DNA from: UMGS1590 sp963558655
GTDB taxonomy: Bacteria; Bacillota; Peptococcia; Peptococcales; Peptococcaceae
Assembly (NCBI GenBank): GCA_963558655.1
Contig: CAUWHJ010000008.1
Coordinates: 35,627-99,626, forward strand
Direction: 5' to 3'
Length of the DNA stretch: 64,000 nt
Shown: piece after piece, positions 1 to 8,195 of the stretch
Layout: each line of letters opens with the position of its first letter
How positions within the stretch are numbered: position 1 is the first letter of the stretch
The notes under the pieces: model-generated
The model's input: only the letters and a program-made list of their open reading frames with translations
What the model was told of the DNA's origin: nothing
The model's database searches: none
Program-made: the position numbers and the translations under genes

Positions 1-1
1 T

Positions 2-571
2 ATGTTATGTGAAAAATGCAGACAGCGCGAGGCTACCGTTCATAAACAAGTGATTATCAATGGCGTTGCACACAGTGAGCACCTTTGTGCGGAATGTGCA
101 GCCAAGGCGCGTGGTGGCAGAGATCCGTTCGCATCGTTTTTCCATAACGCGCTTTTTGGCGATGGCTTTTTTGGACAGCCTTTCACAAACTGGTTAGAAC
201 CGTTCTTTGGGTTTGGTGGCCAAGCAATACAGCAGACGGAGAACAATGAGGGCGTCGGTGTATGTCCATCTTGTGGTATGAGTTGGGATGAATTTCAACG
301 CAATGGTTTCCTTGGTTGCAATGACTGCTATGAACATTTCAAGGAAGCGTTACCACCACTTATGCAAGAATTGCACAATGGAACGACTGCACAAACCATA
401 TCAAAAACAACCAACGCTGCATCTGCGGCACCAATGAGCGCCAAAGAGCATCTCGAGCAGGAAATGGCACGGGCGATTGAAGCTGAAAACTTTGAAGAAG
501 CAGCTCGTTTGCGTGATGCCATTAAGGCGTTGGAACAAGCAGGAAACGGCGACAGTTCAGCAACAGTCTGA
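2..571 (+). CDS. mcsA: McsA, zinc-binding partner of the Clp stress system
   Basis: A 189-residue protein with four CXXC pairs (C3/C6, C29/C32, C88/C91, C106/C109) that should bind zinc, followed by a C-terminal UVR-type coiled segment (about residues 150-185, with NFEEAARLRD). This is the McsA architecture. In Bacillus McsA activates the arginine kinase McsB and works with the CtsR repressor and ClpC. The next gene is clpC, 40 bases on, and no mcsB lies between them. The ATG at base 2 is taken as the start because the first CXXC follows at once. The upstream region, including any ctsR, is outside the window. Confidence 0.9.
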   Translation: MLCEKCRQREATVHKQVIINGVAHSEHLCAECAAKARGGRDPFASFFHNALFGDGFFGQPFTNWLEPFFGFGGQAIQQTENNEGVGVCPSCGMSWDEFQRNGFLGCNDCYEHFKEALPPLMQELHNGTTAQTISKTTNAASAAPMSAKEHLEQEMARAIEAENFEEAARLRDAIKALEQAGNGDSSATV

Positions 572-611
572 AACAATTACATACAATCATCCTTAAAAGG
601 AGTGAACTTAT

Positions 612-3077
612 ATGGCAACTTTTAATTTTACAGAAAACGCAAAAATGGCACTGGCGTATGCTCAGGAAGAAGCCCTGCATATGCACCACCGCATGATTGG
701 TACGGAGCATTTGTTGTTGGGGTTGATGCGTGCCGGTGGGATTGCCTCAAGCGTGCTTCAAACGCTGCACGTTGATCAGGATAAAATTCGCCGTGATATT
801 ATCGGCATGGTTGGCGAAGGCAAGGAAGCCGTGAATGCCAATCAGCTGGCGTACACGCCGCGTGTGAAACGTTGCTTTGAGTTGGCATGGAGTTTGGCGG
901 TGCGTTTACGCATGAACAGTATTGCCACGGAACATTTGTTGGTAGCGATGCTGCAATCGGGCGATGGCGTGGCTTTTCAGGCACTGGTCGATCAAGGCGT
1001 TACCTTGGAACAAATTGTGCGCGAGGTGAACAACCACTATGGTGGCGGTGTTTTTCAGCAGAAACAGCCTGGGCAAGGCGGGATGCCTGATGAATACGGC
1101 GCACAGGAAGGCGGTAACGGCAAAGGCAATGCCCTTGAGGAATATGGCCGCAATCTTAACCAGATGGCAAAAGAGGGCAAGATTGATCCGGTGATTGGGC
1201 GCAGCAAAGAGATTGAGCGTGTTATTCAGATTCTTATTCGCCGTACCAAAAACAATCCTGTGCTCATCGGTGAACCTGGCGTTGGTAAGACTGCTATTGC
1301 CGAAGGTTTGGCACAGCGCATTGTCAGCGGCGAGGTGCCGGAACTTTTGAAAGACAAAGAAATCATCAATGTAGACATGGGTGGTCTTGTTGCCGGTAGC
1401 AAATACCGTGGTGATTTTGAAGAACGTGTGAAAAACATCATCGAAGAAGTGAAGAGTCGCAAGAACGTGATTCTCTTTATTGATGAATTGCATACCATCG
1501 TTGGTGCCGGTGCTGCGGAAGGCTCGCTTGATGCGGCAAACATTCTCAAGCCAGAATTGGCGCGTGGTGAATTGCAGGTAATTGGTGCCACCACCCTTGA
1601 TGAATACCGTAAGTATATTGAAAAAGATGCGGCACTGGAACGTCGTTTCCAGCCTGTCACCGTAGACGAACCAACGGTGGACGATGTCATCGACATTTTG
1701 CGCGGCATCAAAGACAAATACGAAGCATTCCATAATGTAGAAATCGAAGATGCAGCCATCATCAGTGCTGTGAAACTCTCTGACCGTTACATTAACGACC
1801 GCCAGCTTCCGGATAAAGCCATCGACCTGATAGACGAAGCCTGCTCGCGTGTGCGGCTGCGCCATAATGTGGCACCGGATACCATTCAGAAAATGGAAGC
1901 TGAGCTGGAAGGGTTGATAGGCGAAATGGAAGCCGCCATTCAGGCGCAGGCTTTTGAAAAAGCGGCAGAAATACGTGATAAAAAGAAAGTCTTGCAGGAA
2001 CAGCTCACCAGCGCTCGTGACGCCTGGGATAAACAAAACAAGACCAGTCATCAGGTGGTAACGGCTGAAGACATTGCCGAAGTGGTGTCGAATTGGTCCG
2101 GCGTGCCTGTGACCAAACTCACTGAAGAGGACAGCGAACGTTTGCTGCATCTTGAAACCATTCTGCATGAGCGTGTCGTGGGGCAGGATGAAGCGGTTAC
2201 TGCTGTCAGCAAAGCGGTTCGCCGTGCACACAGCGGTTTGAAAGATGCCAAACGCCCAATTGGCAGCTTCCTCTTCCTTGGGCCTACCGGTGTTGGTAAA
2301 ACCGAATTGGCGAAAGCCCTTGCGGAAGCCCTCTTTGACGATGAAAATGCCATGGTGCGTATCGACATGAGCGAGTACATGGAAAAATTTGCTGTCAGCC
2401 GCCTTGTTGGGGCGCCTCCAGGATATGTTGGCTATGACGAAGGCGGTCAGCTCACCGAAGCGGTGCGCCGCAAACCATACAGCGTCATCTTGCTTGACGA
2501 AATCGAAAAAGCGCATCCAGATGTGTTCAACATTCTTTTGCAAGTGTTGGACGATGGCCGTCTTACCGACAGTCAGGGACGTGTGGTTGACTTCAAAAAC
2601 ACCGTTATCATCATGACCTCTAACCTTGGCAGCCAAGCCATCATGAACAGCAAAACGCTGGGCTTTACCAGTGAAAGCGACGACCAGGAAAAAACGGACT
2701 ATGAAGCCATGAAATCACGTGTGATGGACAACCTCAAGAAAGCTTTCCGTCCGGAATTTCTCAACCGTATTGATGACATTGTCGTCTTCCATCCACTTAC
2801 GGCTGACGAACTGAAAGAAATCGTTGGCATCATGATGAAAGACCTTAAAAAGCGTCTTGCCGATCGTGACCTCAAAATCAGCATGAGCGATGAGGCGTTG
2901 GAAGAAATAGCCAAAGTTGGCTACGACCCAGAATTTGGCGCTCGTCCACTGCGCCGCGCTATTCAGAATCAGATTGAAGACCCACTCGCCGATGATCTTC
3001 TTGCCGGTAAATTCAAAGCCGGCGACACCATTCATGTCAGCGTGAACGAGGACAAACAATTTGTTTTTGAAAAGTGA
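612..3077 (+). CDS. clpC: ClpC, AAA+ unfoldase of the Clp protease
   Basis: 821 residues, full length for ClpC. An N-terminal Clp repeat domain (about 1-140) leads to AAA module 1 with Walker A GEPGVGKT (220-227). The middle domain holds a UVR-like coiled coil (about 437-470). AAA module 2 has Walker A GPTGVGKT (557-564), and a ClpB D2-type C-terminal domain follows. The protein unfolds substrates and feeds them to ClpP in the cytosol. The start is fixed by AAAAGGAG at 595-602. The gene is cotranscribed with mcsA and ends at a strong terminator. The middle domain normally docks the adaptor MecA or McsB; neither is in this window. Confidence 0.98.
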   Translation: MATFNFTENAKMALAYAQEEALHMHHRMIGTEHLLLGLMRAGGIASSVLQTLHVDQDKIRRDIIGMVGEGKEAVNANQLAYTPRVKRCFELAWSLAVRLRMNSIATEHLLVAMLQSGDGVAFQALVDQGVTLEQIVREVNNHYGGGVFQQKQPGQGGMPDEYGAQEGGNGKGNALEEYGRNLNQMAKEGKIDPVIGRSKEIERVIQILIRRTKNNPVLIGEPGVGKTAIAEGLAQRIVSGEVPELLKDKEIINVDMGGLVAGSKYRGDFEERVKNIIEEVKSRKNVILFIDELHTIVGAGAAEGSLDAANILKPELARGELQVIGATTLDEYRKYIEKDAALERRFQPVTVDEPTVDDVIDILRGIKDKYEAFHNVEIEDAAIISAVKLSDRYINDRQLPDKAIDLIDEACSRVRLRHNVAPDTIQKMEAELEGLIGEMEAAIQAQAFEKAAEIRDKKKVLQEQLTSARDAWDKQNKTSHQVVTAEDIAEVVSNWSGVPVTKLTEEDSERLLHLETILHERVVGQDEAVTAVSKAVRRAHSGLKDAKRPIGSFLFLGPTGVGKTELAKALAEALFDDENAMVRIDMSEYMEKFAVSRLVGAPPGYVGYDEGGQLTEAVRRKPYSVILLDEIEKAHPDVFNILLQVLDDGRLTDSQGRVVDFKNTVIIMTSNLGSQAIMNSKTLGFTSESDDQEKTDYEAMKSRVMDNLKKAFRPEFLNRIDDIVVFHPLTADELKEIVGIMMKDLKKRLADRDLKISMSDEALEEIAKVGYDPEFGARPLRRAIQNQIEDPLADDLLAGKFKAGDTIHVSVNEDKQFVFEK

Positions 3078-3091
3078 TTACAATAAGCGCA

Positions 3092-3129
3092 AAAAAGCAT
3101 CGATCCTTTGAAAAGGATCGATGCTTTTT
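3092..3129 (+). terminator. Rho-independent terminator of mcsA-clpC
   Basis: An A-run, then a near-perfect inverted repeat (AAGCATCGATCC against GGATCGATGC), then TTTTT. It lies 15 bases after the clpC stop and closes the operon. Confidence 0.9.
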
Positions 3130-3145
3130 GTTGTTTATGTGGCGT

Positions 3146-3205
3146 TTATTCAACCGAAAAGGCGGCGCACACATGGGCGAGGACGCCGCTTGGCATGGCG
3201 TTTTC
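3146..3205. repeat. Left copy of the island-flanking direct repeat
   Basis: Aligns without gaps to 8136-8195. The first 16 bases carry four mismatches and the following 44 bases (3162-3205 against 8152-8195) are identical. Confidence 0.92.
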
Positions 3206-3207
3206 CA
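3146..3207 (-). pseudogene. Remnant of the M20 amidohydrolase 3' end
   Basis: Read on the - strand this short stretch encodes ENAMPSGVLAHVCAA, then F, SVE and a stop. That is the C-terminus of the amidohydrolase at 8136-9284 with one residue changed (L to F). Upstream of these codons the match ends abruptly. It is a leftover gene tail with no start. Confidence 0.85.
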
Positions 3208-3278
3208 TCATAAAGGGGTGGTAAATATTATATGAACGATTTTTCATGCGATTGTTAGGGCGGGTGTTAAATAAAATA

Positions 3279-3293
3279 TTGCACAAGTTGCAA
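3279..3293 (+). promoter_or_regulatory. Candidate LysR-type operator
   Basis: A perfect inverted repeat TTGCA-N5-TGCAA, which contains the T-N11-A core of LysR-type binding sites. Its centre is about 62 bases upstream of the start point expected from the -10 box at 3336, the usual place of a LysR recognition site. The obvious candidate regulator is the LysR gene at 7103-8014. Inference only. Confidence 0.5.
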
Positions 3294-3312
3294 CATGATA
3301 AAGATACTGTAA

Positions 3313-3341
3313 TTCACATAAGATTAATTTATCGATATAAT
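3313..3341 (+). promoter_or_regulatory. Sigma-A promoter of the hydrolase-transporter operon
   Basis: TTCACA at 3313 and TATAAT at 3336 with a 17-base spacer. Transcription should begin near 3348, about 40 bases before the hydrolase start. Confidence 0.7.
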
Positions 3342-3387
3342 AAGCGTAAAGAGGTGACAAATAAACAATTTGAATGGAGGGTCTATT

Positions 3388-5424
3388 ATGTTTGAGAAAA
3401 AAACTGACAAAGTCATTGTCTTAGGTGTTGATGGTTTTGATCCTAGATTGGCAAAATATTTCATGGATCAAGGAAAAATGCCAGCACTTAAAACATATAT
3501 GGAAAAAGGGGCTGCGAGAGGAGATATGGTCTTGCTCGGCGGAATGCCTACCGTTACTCCGCCAATGTGGACAACTTTAGCAACCGGTGCTTATCCGGTG
3601 ACGCATGGTATTACAGCGTTTTTTGGACAACATCCAGACAAACTAGATACATGTACTTATAATTTGGATTCACGTTTATGCAGAGCAGAACAATTGTGGA
3701 ATGTAACGGCAGAAGCGGGAAAGAAAACCTTAGTGTGGCATTGGCCAGGGTCAAGCTGGCCACCAAGTAGCGATAGTCCAAATCTTTCAGTTGTAGATGG
3801 TACTCAACCAACAGCTATCAATCTTGGAACTGCATGTATAGATCAATCAATCCTTGGGATGGCAGATGAAAACATTCCTTCTGTTTTGTTTCATTCTCAT
3901 GATGCTCCAGCGGATGGTGTTAATGGCTGTGTTATTACGGGGCTAGAGGATATGGTAGCGAAACAGAACAATGAAAATAAAAAAGGTAGAGGGGCTAGTG
4001 CTATATTAAAAGGTGAGAAAGAATTTAAAAATTTAATTATGAACGATGATGAAACAGAAATTAATACGTTAGCTGAAATCGCAACGGACGTATGTAATAG
4101 TCCAATTACAATGGCAAAAGGTTGGTCGAAAGAGGTTGGTGACAGTAAAGAATTTACCATTCTAACTTCAAATGGGTTTGTACATAGACCATGTTTGATT
4201 GTGAAAAATGACAATGGTGTTTACGATCATATTGAAATTTATGCTAATAAAAAAGAAAGTATGCCGATTGCGGTAGTGTATCCAGATACATATCATATAG
4301 ATATTGTCGATAAGGTTTTGCACAATGATAAACAGATTGATGCAAATCGTAATATGGTAATTTTTGATCTAGCAGAAGATGGCTCTTATATTCGTTATTG
4401 GTTGAGTAGGGCCTATGATATTCATTCAGACCTTGTTTGGCATCCGAAAGACCTTTATAGTGAAGTGGTTGAAAATGTCGGATATGTGCCACCGATCTGT
4501 ATGTTAAGTGCAAAGAACCATGATTTTGTGGAAAAAGGTATTTTAAAAAGTTGGGATTATTATTGTGATTGGCAGGCAAAAGCATTAACCTATTTCATGG
4601 ATAATGAGAAATATGATGTTATTTTCTCGCATCTTCATAATATTGATGGCGTTGGGCATCTGTTCTGGCATTATGCAAAGCATAGTGACGAATGGGGAAA
4701 CGATGAAGAATTTTATCAGAAAGCTTTTGAATATATGTATCAGCAAACAGATTGTTATTTTGGAAGATTCTTGAAATATCTTGATGAAGGTTGGACCATT
4801 ATTTTAACATCGGATCATGGCTTAATTACAGAAGAATACCATCCGCCTATTTTGACTGAAGGAACGGTTAGTGTCCCTGTTATGGAAGAATTAGGATATA
4901 CCGTATTGAAGAAAGATGAAAATGGTAACAAGTTAAGGGAAATTGACTGGGATAAAACAAAAGCTATCGCTATTAGAGGTGGTCATATTTATATTAATCT
5001 GAAGGGGAGAAATACAACTGGCATTGTAGCTCCAGAAGATAAATATGAATTGGAAGGTCAAATTATTTCTGATTTATATAATTATAGAGATCCAAGAACA
5101 AATAAACGTGTTGTAGCTATAGCACTAAGAAATAAAGACGCTGTTCTTCTTGGTCTTGGTGGGGATCAATGTGGCGATATTATCTTCTTCATGGAAGAAG
5201 GGTTTAATATCATTCACATGGATTCGCTTTCAACTCAAAATGGCTACTTCCATACATCTGTTTCACCATTCTTTATTGCTGCTGGGGCTGGTATTAAGTC
5301 TAACTATCGTACCGATAGATATATTCGTCAAGTAGATGTTACTCCAACTATTGCGGCTTTACTTGGTGTTCATTTGCCAAAACAGTCAGAAGGTTCTATC
5401 GTACATCAGATTTTTGAAGATTAA
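3388..5424 (+). CDS. Alkaline-phosphatase superfamily phosphodiesterase/hydrolase, cytosolic
   Basis: About 678 residues of the type I phosphodiesterase/nucleotide pyrophosphatase branch of the AlkP superfamily. Metal and nucleophile sites are visible: GVDGFD (D15), PTVTPPMWT (nucleophile Thr near 55-57), NIDGVGH (about 419-425), TSDHG (about 474-478) and YFHTS (His near 621). No signal peptide or membrane segment is seen, so it should act in the cytosol on an imported substrate. The ATG at 3388 is preferred over an upstream TTG (3370) because GGAGG sits 6 bases before it. It heads an operon with the SLC13-type transporter. Substrate unknown: phosphodiester, phosphonate or sulfate ester are all possible. 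Confidence 0.85.
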   Translation: MFEKKTDKVIVLGVDGFDPRLAKYFMDQGKMPALKTYMEKGAARGDMVLLGGMPTVTPPMWTTLATGAYPVTHGITAFFGQHPDKLDTCTYNLDSRLCRAEQLWNVTAEAGKKTLVWHWPGSSWPPSSDSPNLSVVDGTQPTAINLGTACIDQSILGMADENIPSVLFHSHDAPADGVNGCVITGLEDMVAKQNNENKKGRGASAILKGEKEFKNLIMNDDETEINTLAEIATDVCNSPITMAKGWSKEVGDSKEFTILTSNGFVHRPCLIVKNDNGVYDHIEIYANKKESMPIAVVYPDTYHIDIVDKVLHNDKQIDANRNMVIFDLAEDGSYIRYWLSRAYDIHSDLVWHPKDLYSEVVENVGYVPPICMLSAKNHDFVEKGILKSWDYYCDWQAKALTYFMDNEKYDVIFSHLHNIDGVGHLFWHYAKHSDEWGNDEEFYQKAFEYMYQQTDCYFGRFLKYLDEGWTIILTSDHGLITEEYHPPILTEGTVSVPVMEELGYTVLKKDENGNKLREIDWDKTKAIAIRGGHIYINLKGRNTTGIVAPEDKYELEGQIISDLYNYRDPRTNKRVVAIALRNKDAVLLGLGGDQCGDIIFFMEEGFNIIHMDSLSTQNGYFHTSVSPFFIAAGAGIKSNYRTDRYIRQVDVTPTIAALLGVHLPKQSEGSIVHQIFED

Positions 5425-5441
5425 AGTGTTATTCTAATAGT

Positions 5442-5475
5442 ATGAAGAGAGAAACAAGTTAATTTCTCTCTTCAT
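5442..5475 (+). terminator. Stem-loop between hydrolase and transporter genes
   Basis: A 13-bp perfect stem (ATGAAGAGAGAAA against TTTCTCTCTTCAT) with an 8-base loop and only a weak T stretch after it. It may be a leaky terminator or an mRNA-stabilising hairpin that lowers transporter expression relative to the hydrolase. Confidence 0.55.
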
Positions 5476-5532
5476 TTATAGATTAGTGTCACATTTAATT
5501 TTGCATAAATATAATCAAAGTGAGGTGTAATT

Positions 5533-6984
5533 ATGTCCACGAAAGTAGCAATTAAAAAAGATTATACCTTTTACATTCATGTTATTATTACGTTGTTTTT
5601 TATGTTTGTTTTTGGTCGTATTGTTCCTCCGGTTGGTCCATTGACTGAGATTGGTATGAATTGCCTTGGAATTTTAATCGGAGTTATTTATGCTTGGACG
5701 ACAACCAGCCTTATTTGGCCTAGTTTTCTTGGCATGGTTGCGATGGTTACTAATGGTGCATATACGATGACAGAATGGCTACCTGTTTTTTTTGCAAATA
5801 CGACTGTAGTTTTTATGTTACTTATATTTGTTTTTACGCAGGTTATTAATGAATCTGGCTTGGTTAAATTTTTTGCTGCATGGCTGATGAGTCGGAAAAT
5901 TATAGAGGGTAGACCTTGGCTATTCACGTCCTTTTTGTTATTAGGTGCATATCTTGGTGGTATGTTTGTTAATGGTTTTGCGGTTTCATTAATTTTGTGG
6001 ATGATTTTATATGACGTTTGCAACAAATTTGGTTTTAAGCCTTATGAAAAATATCCAACAATGATGATTTTGGGTATTGTACTTTGTTCATGCATATTGG
6101 GAACTTCTGTAATGCCTTATCGTTTGACAGCAATGGTCATGATAGGGACTATTAATTCTGTTGCACCACAGTGGGCGGTGAATTCTTCTCAATATTTACT
6201 CTTTGCTGTGCCGACAACATTAATAATGGTTGTTAGCTATATACTTATTATGAAATTTGTATTTCGAATTGATCTCTCTAAAATGAAAACGATTAGTAGT
6301 GATTATGTAAATCAAGGGGATCTAGCTCTTACAAAAATACAGAAGATTTCTGCGATTTTTCTGGTTGTTGCTGTTGTTTCGTTGATTGTTGTCGATTCTA
6401 TTTCGAGTTTAGATAGCATAAGTAATATTGGCGTTATTTTGGCAGTTTTGGCAGTGATGTTATTAATTAAAGTTGATGGAGAACCATTACTTGATTTTGC
6501 GAAAGCTGCAAGGGGAATTCAATGGCAGATGATATTTTTATTTGCTTTTATTCTTCCCTTTTCTAATTACCTTACATCAGATGCGACAGGCATTAAAACA
6601 TTGTTAATTCAAAATGCTATTCCGTTTTTTTCATCTATGTCGCCATTGGTTTTTGTTTTCTTGATATCATTTATTGGCATGATCCTTACTAATTTTACAA
6701 ATAATGCGGTCCTTTCGATTATGTTGATAACTATATCAATACCGATTTGTGAAGGGATGGGAATTTCACCATTACCACTTATTATGCTTGGCGTATTTAC
6801 GAATCAATTTGCATTTCTTACGCCAGCAGCATCTGCTCCAGCGGCATTTGTATTTGCAAATACTGCATGGATTAAACCGGCTGATATGTATAAAATTATT
6901 CCGGTTACATTGCTTTTATTGTTTATTGTAGCGTGTGTAGTCGCCTTTCCTTATGCTTGTTTGATCTTTGGGTTCCATATTTAA
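5533..6984 (+). CDS. SLC13/DASS-type membrane transporter
   Basis: 483 residues with about 11-12 hydrophobic segments, resembling the ion transporter superfamily members that carry dicarboxylates, sulfate or related anions with sodium. The two positions where this family usually has Ser-Asn-Thr read differently here: FVNGFA near residue 143 and TNNAV near residue 393. Substrate or coupling ion may therefore differ from classical members. The start is set by GAGGTG 6 bases upstream. It follows the AlkP-family hydrolase, so import of that enzyme's substrate (or export of its product) is the likely job. The family call is good; the substrate is not known. Confidence 0.8.
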   Translation: MSTKVAIKKDYTFYIHVIITLFFMFVFGRIVPPVGPLTEIGMNCLGILIGVIYAWTTTSLIWPSFLGMVAMVTNGAYTMTEWLPVFFANTTVVFMLLIFVFTQVINESGLVKFFAAWLMSRKIIEGRPWLFTSFLLLGAYLGGMFVNGFAVSLILWMILYDVCNKFGFKPYEKYPTMMILGIVLCSCILGTSVMPYRLTAMVMIGTINSVAPQWAVNSSQYLLFAVPTTLIMVVSYILIMKFVFRIDLSKMKTISSDYVNQGDLALTKIQKISAIFLVVAVVSLIVVDSISSLDSISNIGVILAVLAVMLLIKVDGEPLLDFAKAARGIQWQMIFLFAFILPFSNYLTSDATGIKTLLIQNAIPFFSSMSPLVFVFLISFIGMILTNFTNNAVLSIMLITISIPICEGMGISPLPLIMLGVFTNQFAFLTPAASAPAAFVFANTAWIKPADMYKIIPVTLLLLFIVACVVAFPYACLIFGFHI

Positions 6985-7002
6985 AGGAAACAAAAAAGAA
7001 GG

Positions 7003-7050
7003 CCCACTTGTATAATGCAATGATTTACAGTGCATTGTAAGTGGGTTTTC
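7003..7050 (+). terminator. Terminator after the transporter gene
   Basis: A long stem-loop: CCCACTT (7003-7009) pairs with AAGTGGG (7039-7045), extended inward by a TATAATGCA/TGCATTGT pairing, followed by TTTTCTTT. It separates the operon from the convergent LysR gene. Confidence 0.8.
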
Positions 7051-7102
7051 TTTGTATGAAGTTTTTTATGATGTGCGATTTCAGGTTTATCATTAAAGAT
7101 AC

Positions 7103-8014
7103 TTAATTGAGACGACTGAATTCTTTAATGATTTGGATGAAGCGTTCAATAATTGAAATTGAATTAGATGTTTTATTATAGATAGCGTATGTTGGAAAAG
7201 ATTGTAGGTTACAAATAGGAATGGCTTTTACATTATCATTTGTATAGTCAATCATATTGCTAAAGGTTAGACCTATGGCATTTTGACGGACAATAAGTTG
7301 ACGAATGAGATTGATATTGTTTGAATATAGGACGATATTTACATTATCGAAATCAGAAAAAAGAGACTTATATGTTAAATCGTCAGATTGATCGGATGCG
7401 GTTAAAGCAAGTGGAAAAGTTATTATTTCCTCTAAGCTGACTGATTTACGTTGAGCAAAAATAGATGATTCGTTCACCAAGATATACATACTTTCATAGT
7501 AAAGAAAATCATAGCAGTAATCGCTATAATCTTGAATATTATCAAGTTGTTTTGAATTACAAAAAGAAATTCCTATATCACTGATTCCAGTTAAAACGTC
7601 ATCTATCACTAGATTGGATGACTTTTCGATGACTGAAAGTTTAATTTTTGGATTTTTTTCTAAGAAAAATGGAACAATTTCATGAAGATAGTAATTATTC
7701 GCAGCAAAAGTTAAACTTACTTTCAAAGATCCTGAAATTTCGGTAGAGAATGTTTGATTATATTGGATGGCAAGTTGGTCAAATTTACTTGTTAATGACA
7801 GAATTTGTTTCGAAAGTTCAAAAGCTGTTTGACCATATGATGTGAGTGTAACTCCAGAATGGTGGCGATTGAATAATGGAAAACCTATTTCTTGTTCAAG
7901 ATTTTGTAAAGCAACGCTAAGAGCGGGAGAAGAGATAAATAAATTATCTGCTGCTTTACGAATTGATCCGGTTTTTGCTATTTCAACAAAATATTTAAGC
8001 TGTTCAATACGCAT
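7103..8014 (-). CDS. LysR-family transcriptional regulator
   Basis: 303 residues. The N-terminal winged HTH (about 1-60) has the hallmark GSIRKAADNLFISSPALS and FNRH boundary. A type 2 periplasmic-binding-like effector domain follows (about 90-300). AAAGGGG precedes the ATG on the - strand. The gene has the same AT-rich composition as the hydrolase and transporter and converges on them. It most likely senses the transported compound or a breakdown product and controls the operon through the site at 3279. Unlike most LysR genes it is not divergent from its presumed target, so autoregulation would need a separate site. Confidence 0.9.
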   Translation of the reverse strand: MRIEQLKYFVEIAKTGSIRKAADNLFISSPALSVALQNLEQEIGFPLFNRHHSGVTLTSYGQTAFELSKQILSLTSKFDQLAIQYNQTFSTEISGSLKVSLTFAANNYYLHEIVPFFLEKNPKIKLSVIEKSSNLVIDDVLTGISDIGISFCNSKQLDNIQDYSDYCYDFLYYESMYILVNESSIFAQRKSVSLEEIITFPLALTASDQSDDLTYKSLFSDFDNVNIVLYSNNINLIRQLIVRQNAIGLTFSNMIDYTNDNVKAIPICNLQSFPTYAIYNKTSNSISIIERFIQIIKEFSRLN

Positions 8015-8135
8015 AACAATCCCCTTTTCTCGTTATTATATACAGATCATTTTATCAAAATGCTAACTGTGCTAACGATATGTCAAGTGAAAAAAGTTCT
8101 TGATAAAATACATCGGTGTTTTAAGGGTGATGTGT

Positions 8136-8195
8136 TTATTCCACAGAAAGAGCGGCGCACACATGGGCGAGGACGCCGCTTGGCATGGCGTTTTC
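8136..8195. repeat. Right copy of the island-flanking direct repeat (in the intact gene)
   Basis: This is the 3' end of the intact amidohydrolase gene; 56 of 60 bases match 3146-3205. Confidence 0.92.

Larger units (their letters stand above)
3146..8135. other. AT-rich genomic island bounded by a 60-bp direct repeat
   Basis: This stretch holds three genes (AlkP-family hydrolase, SLC13-type transporter, LysR regulator). Their codons are much richer in A/T than those of clpC on the left and the amidohydrolase on the right. It starts in a copy of the last 20 codons of the M20 amidohydrolase gene and ends where the intact copy of those codons begins; the two copies are exactly 4990 bases apart. 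Seen: base composition shift and repeat. Inferred: horizontal gain by insertion at the amidohydrolase 3' end. No integrase or transposase is visible, so the mechanism is open. Confidence 0.7.

Noticed and set aside
906..2636. Open frame of 576 codons on the - strand opposite clpC
   Set aside because: It is the antisense shadow of a strongly coding gene, lacks a ribosome site and gives no recognisable protein.
3146..8195. Composite transposon or integrative element with its own recombinase
   Set aside because: No transposase, integrase, terminal inverted repeats or tRNA target; only the direct repeat of a gene end is present.
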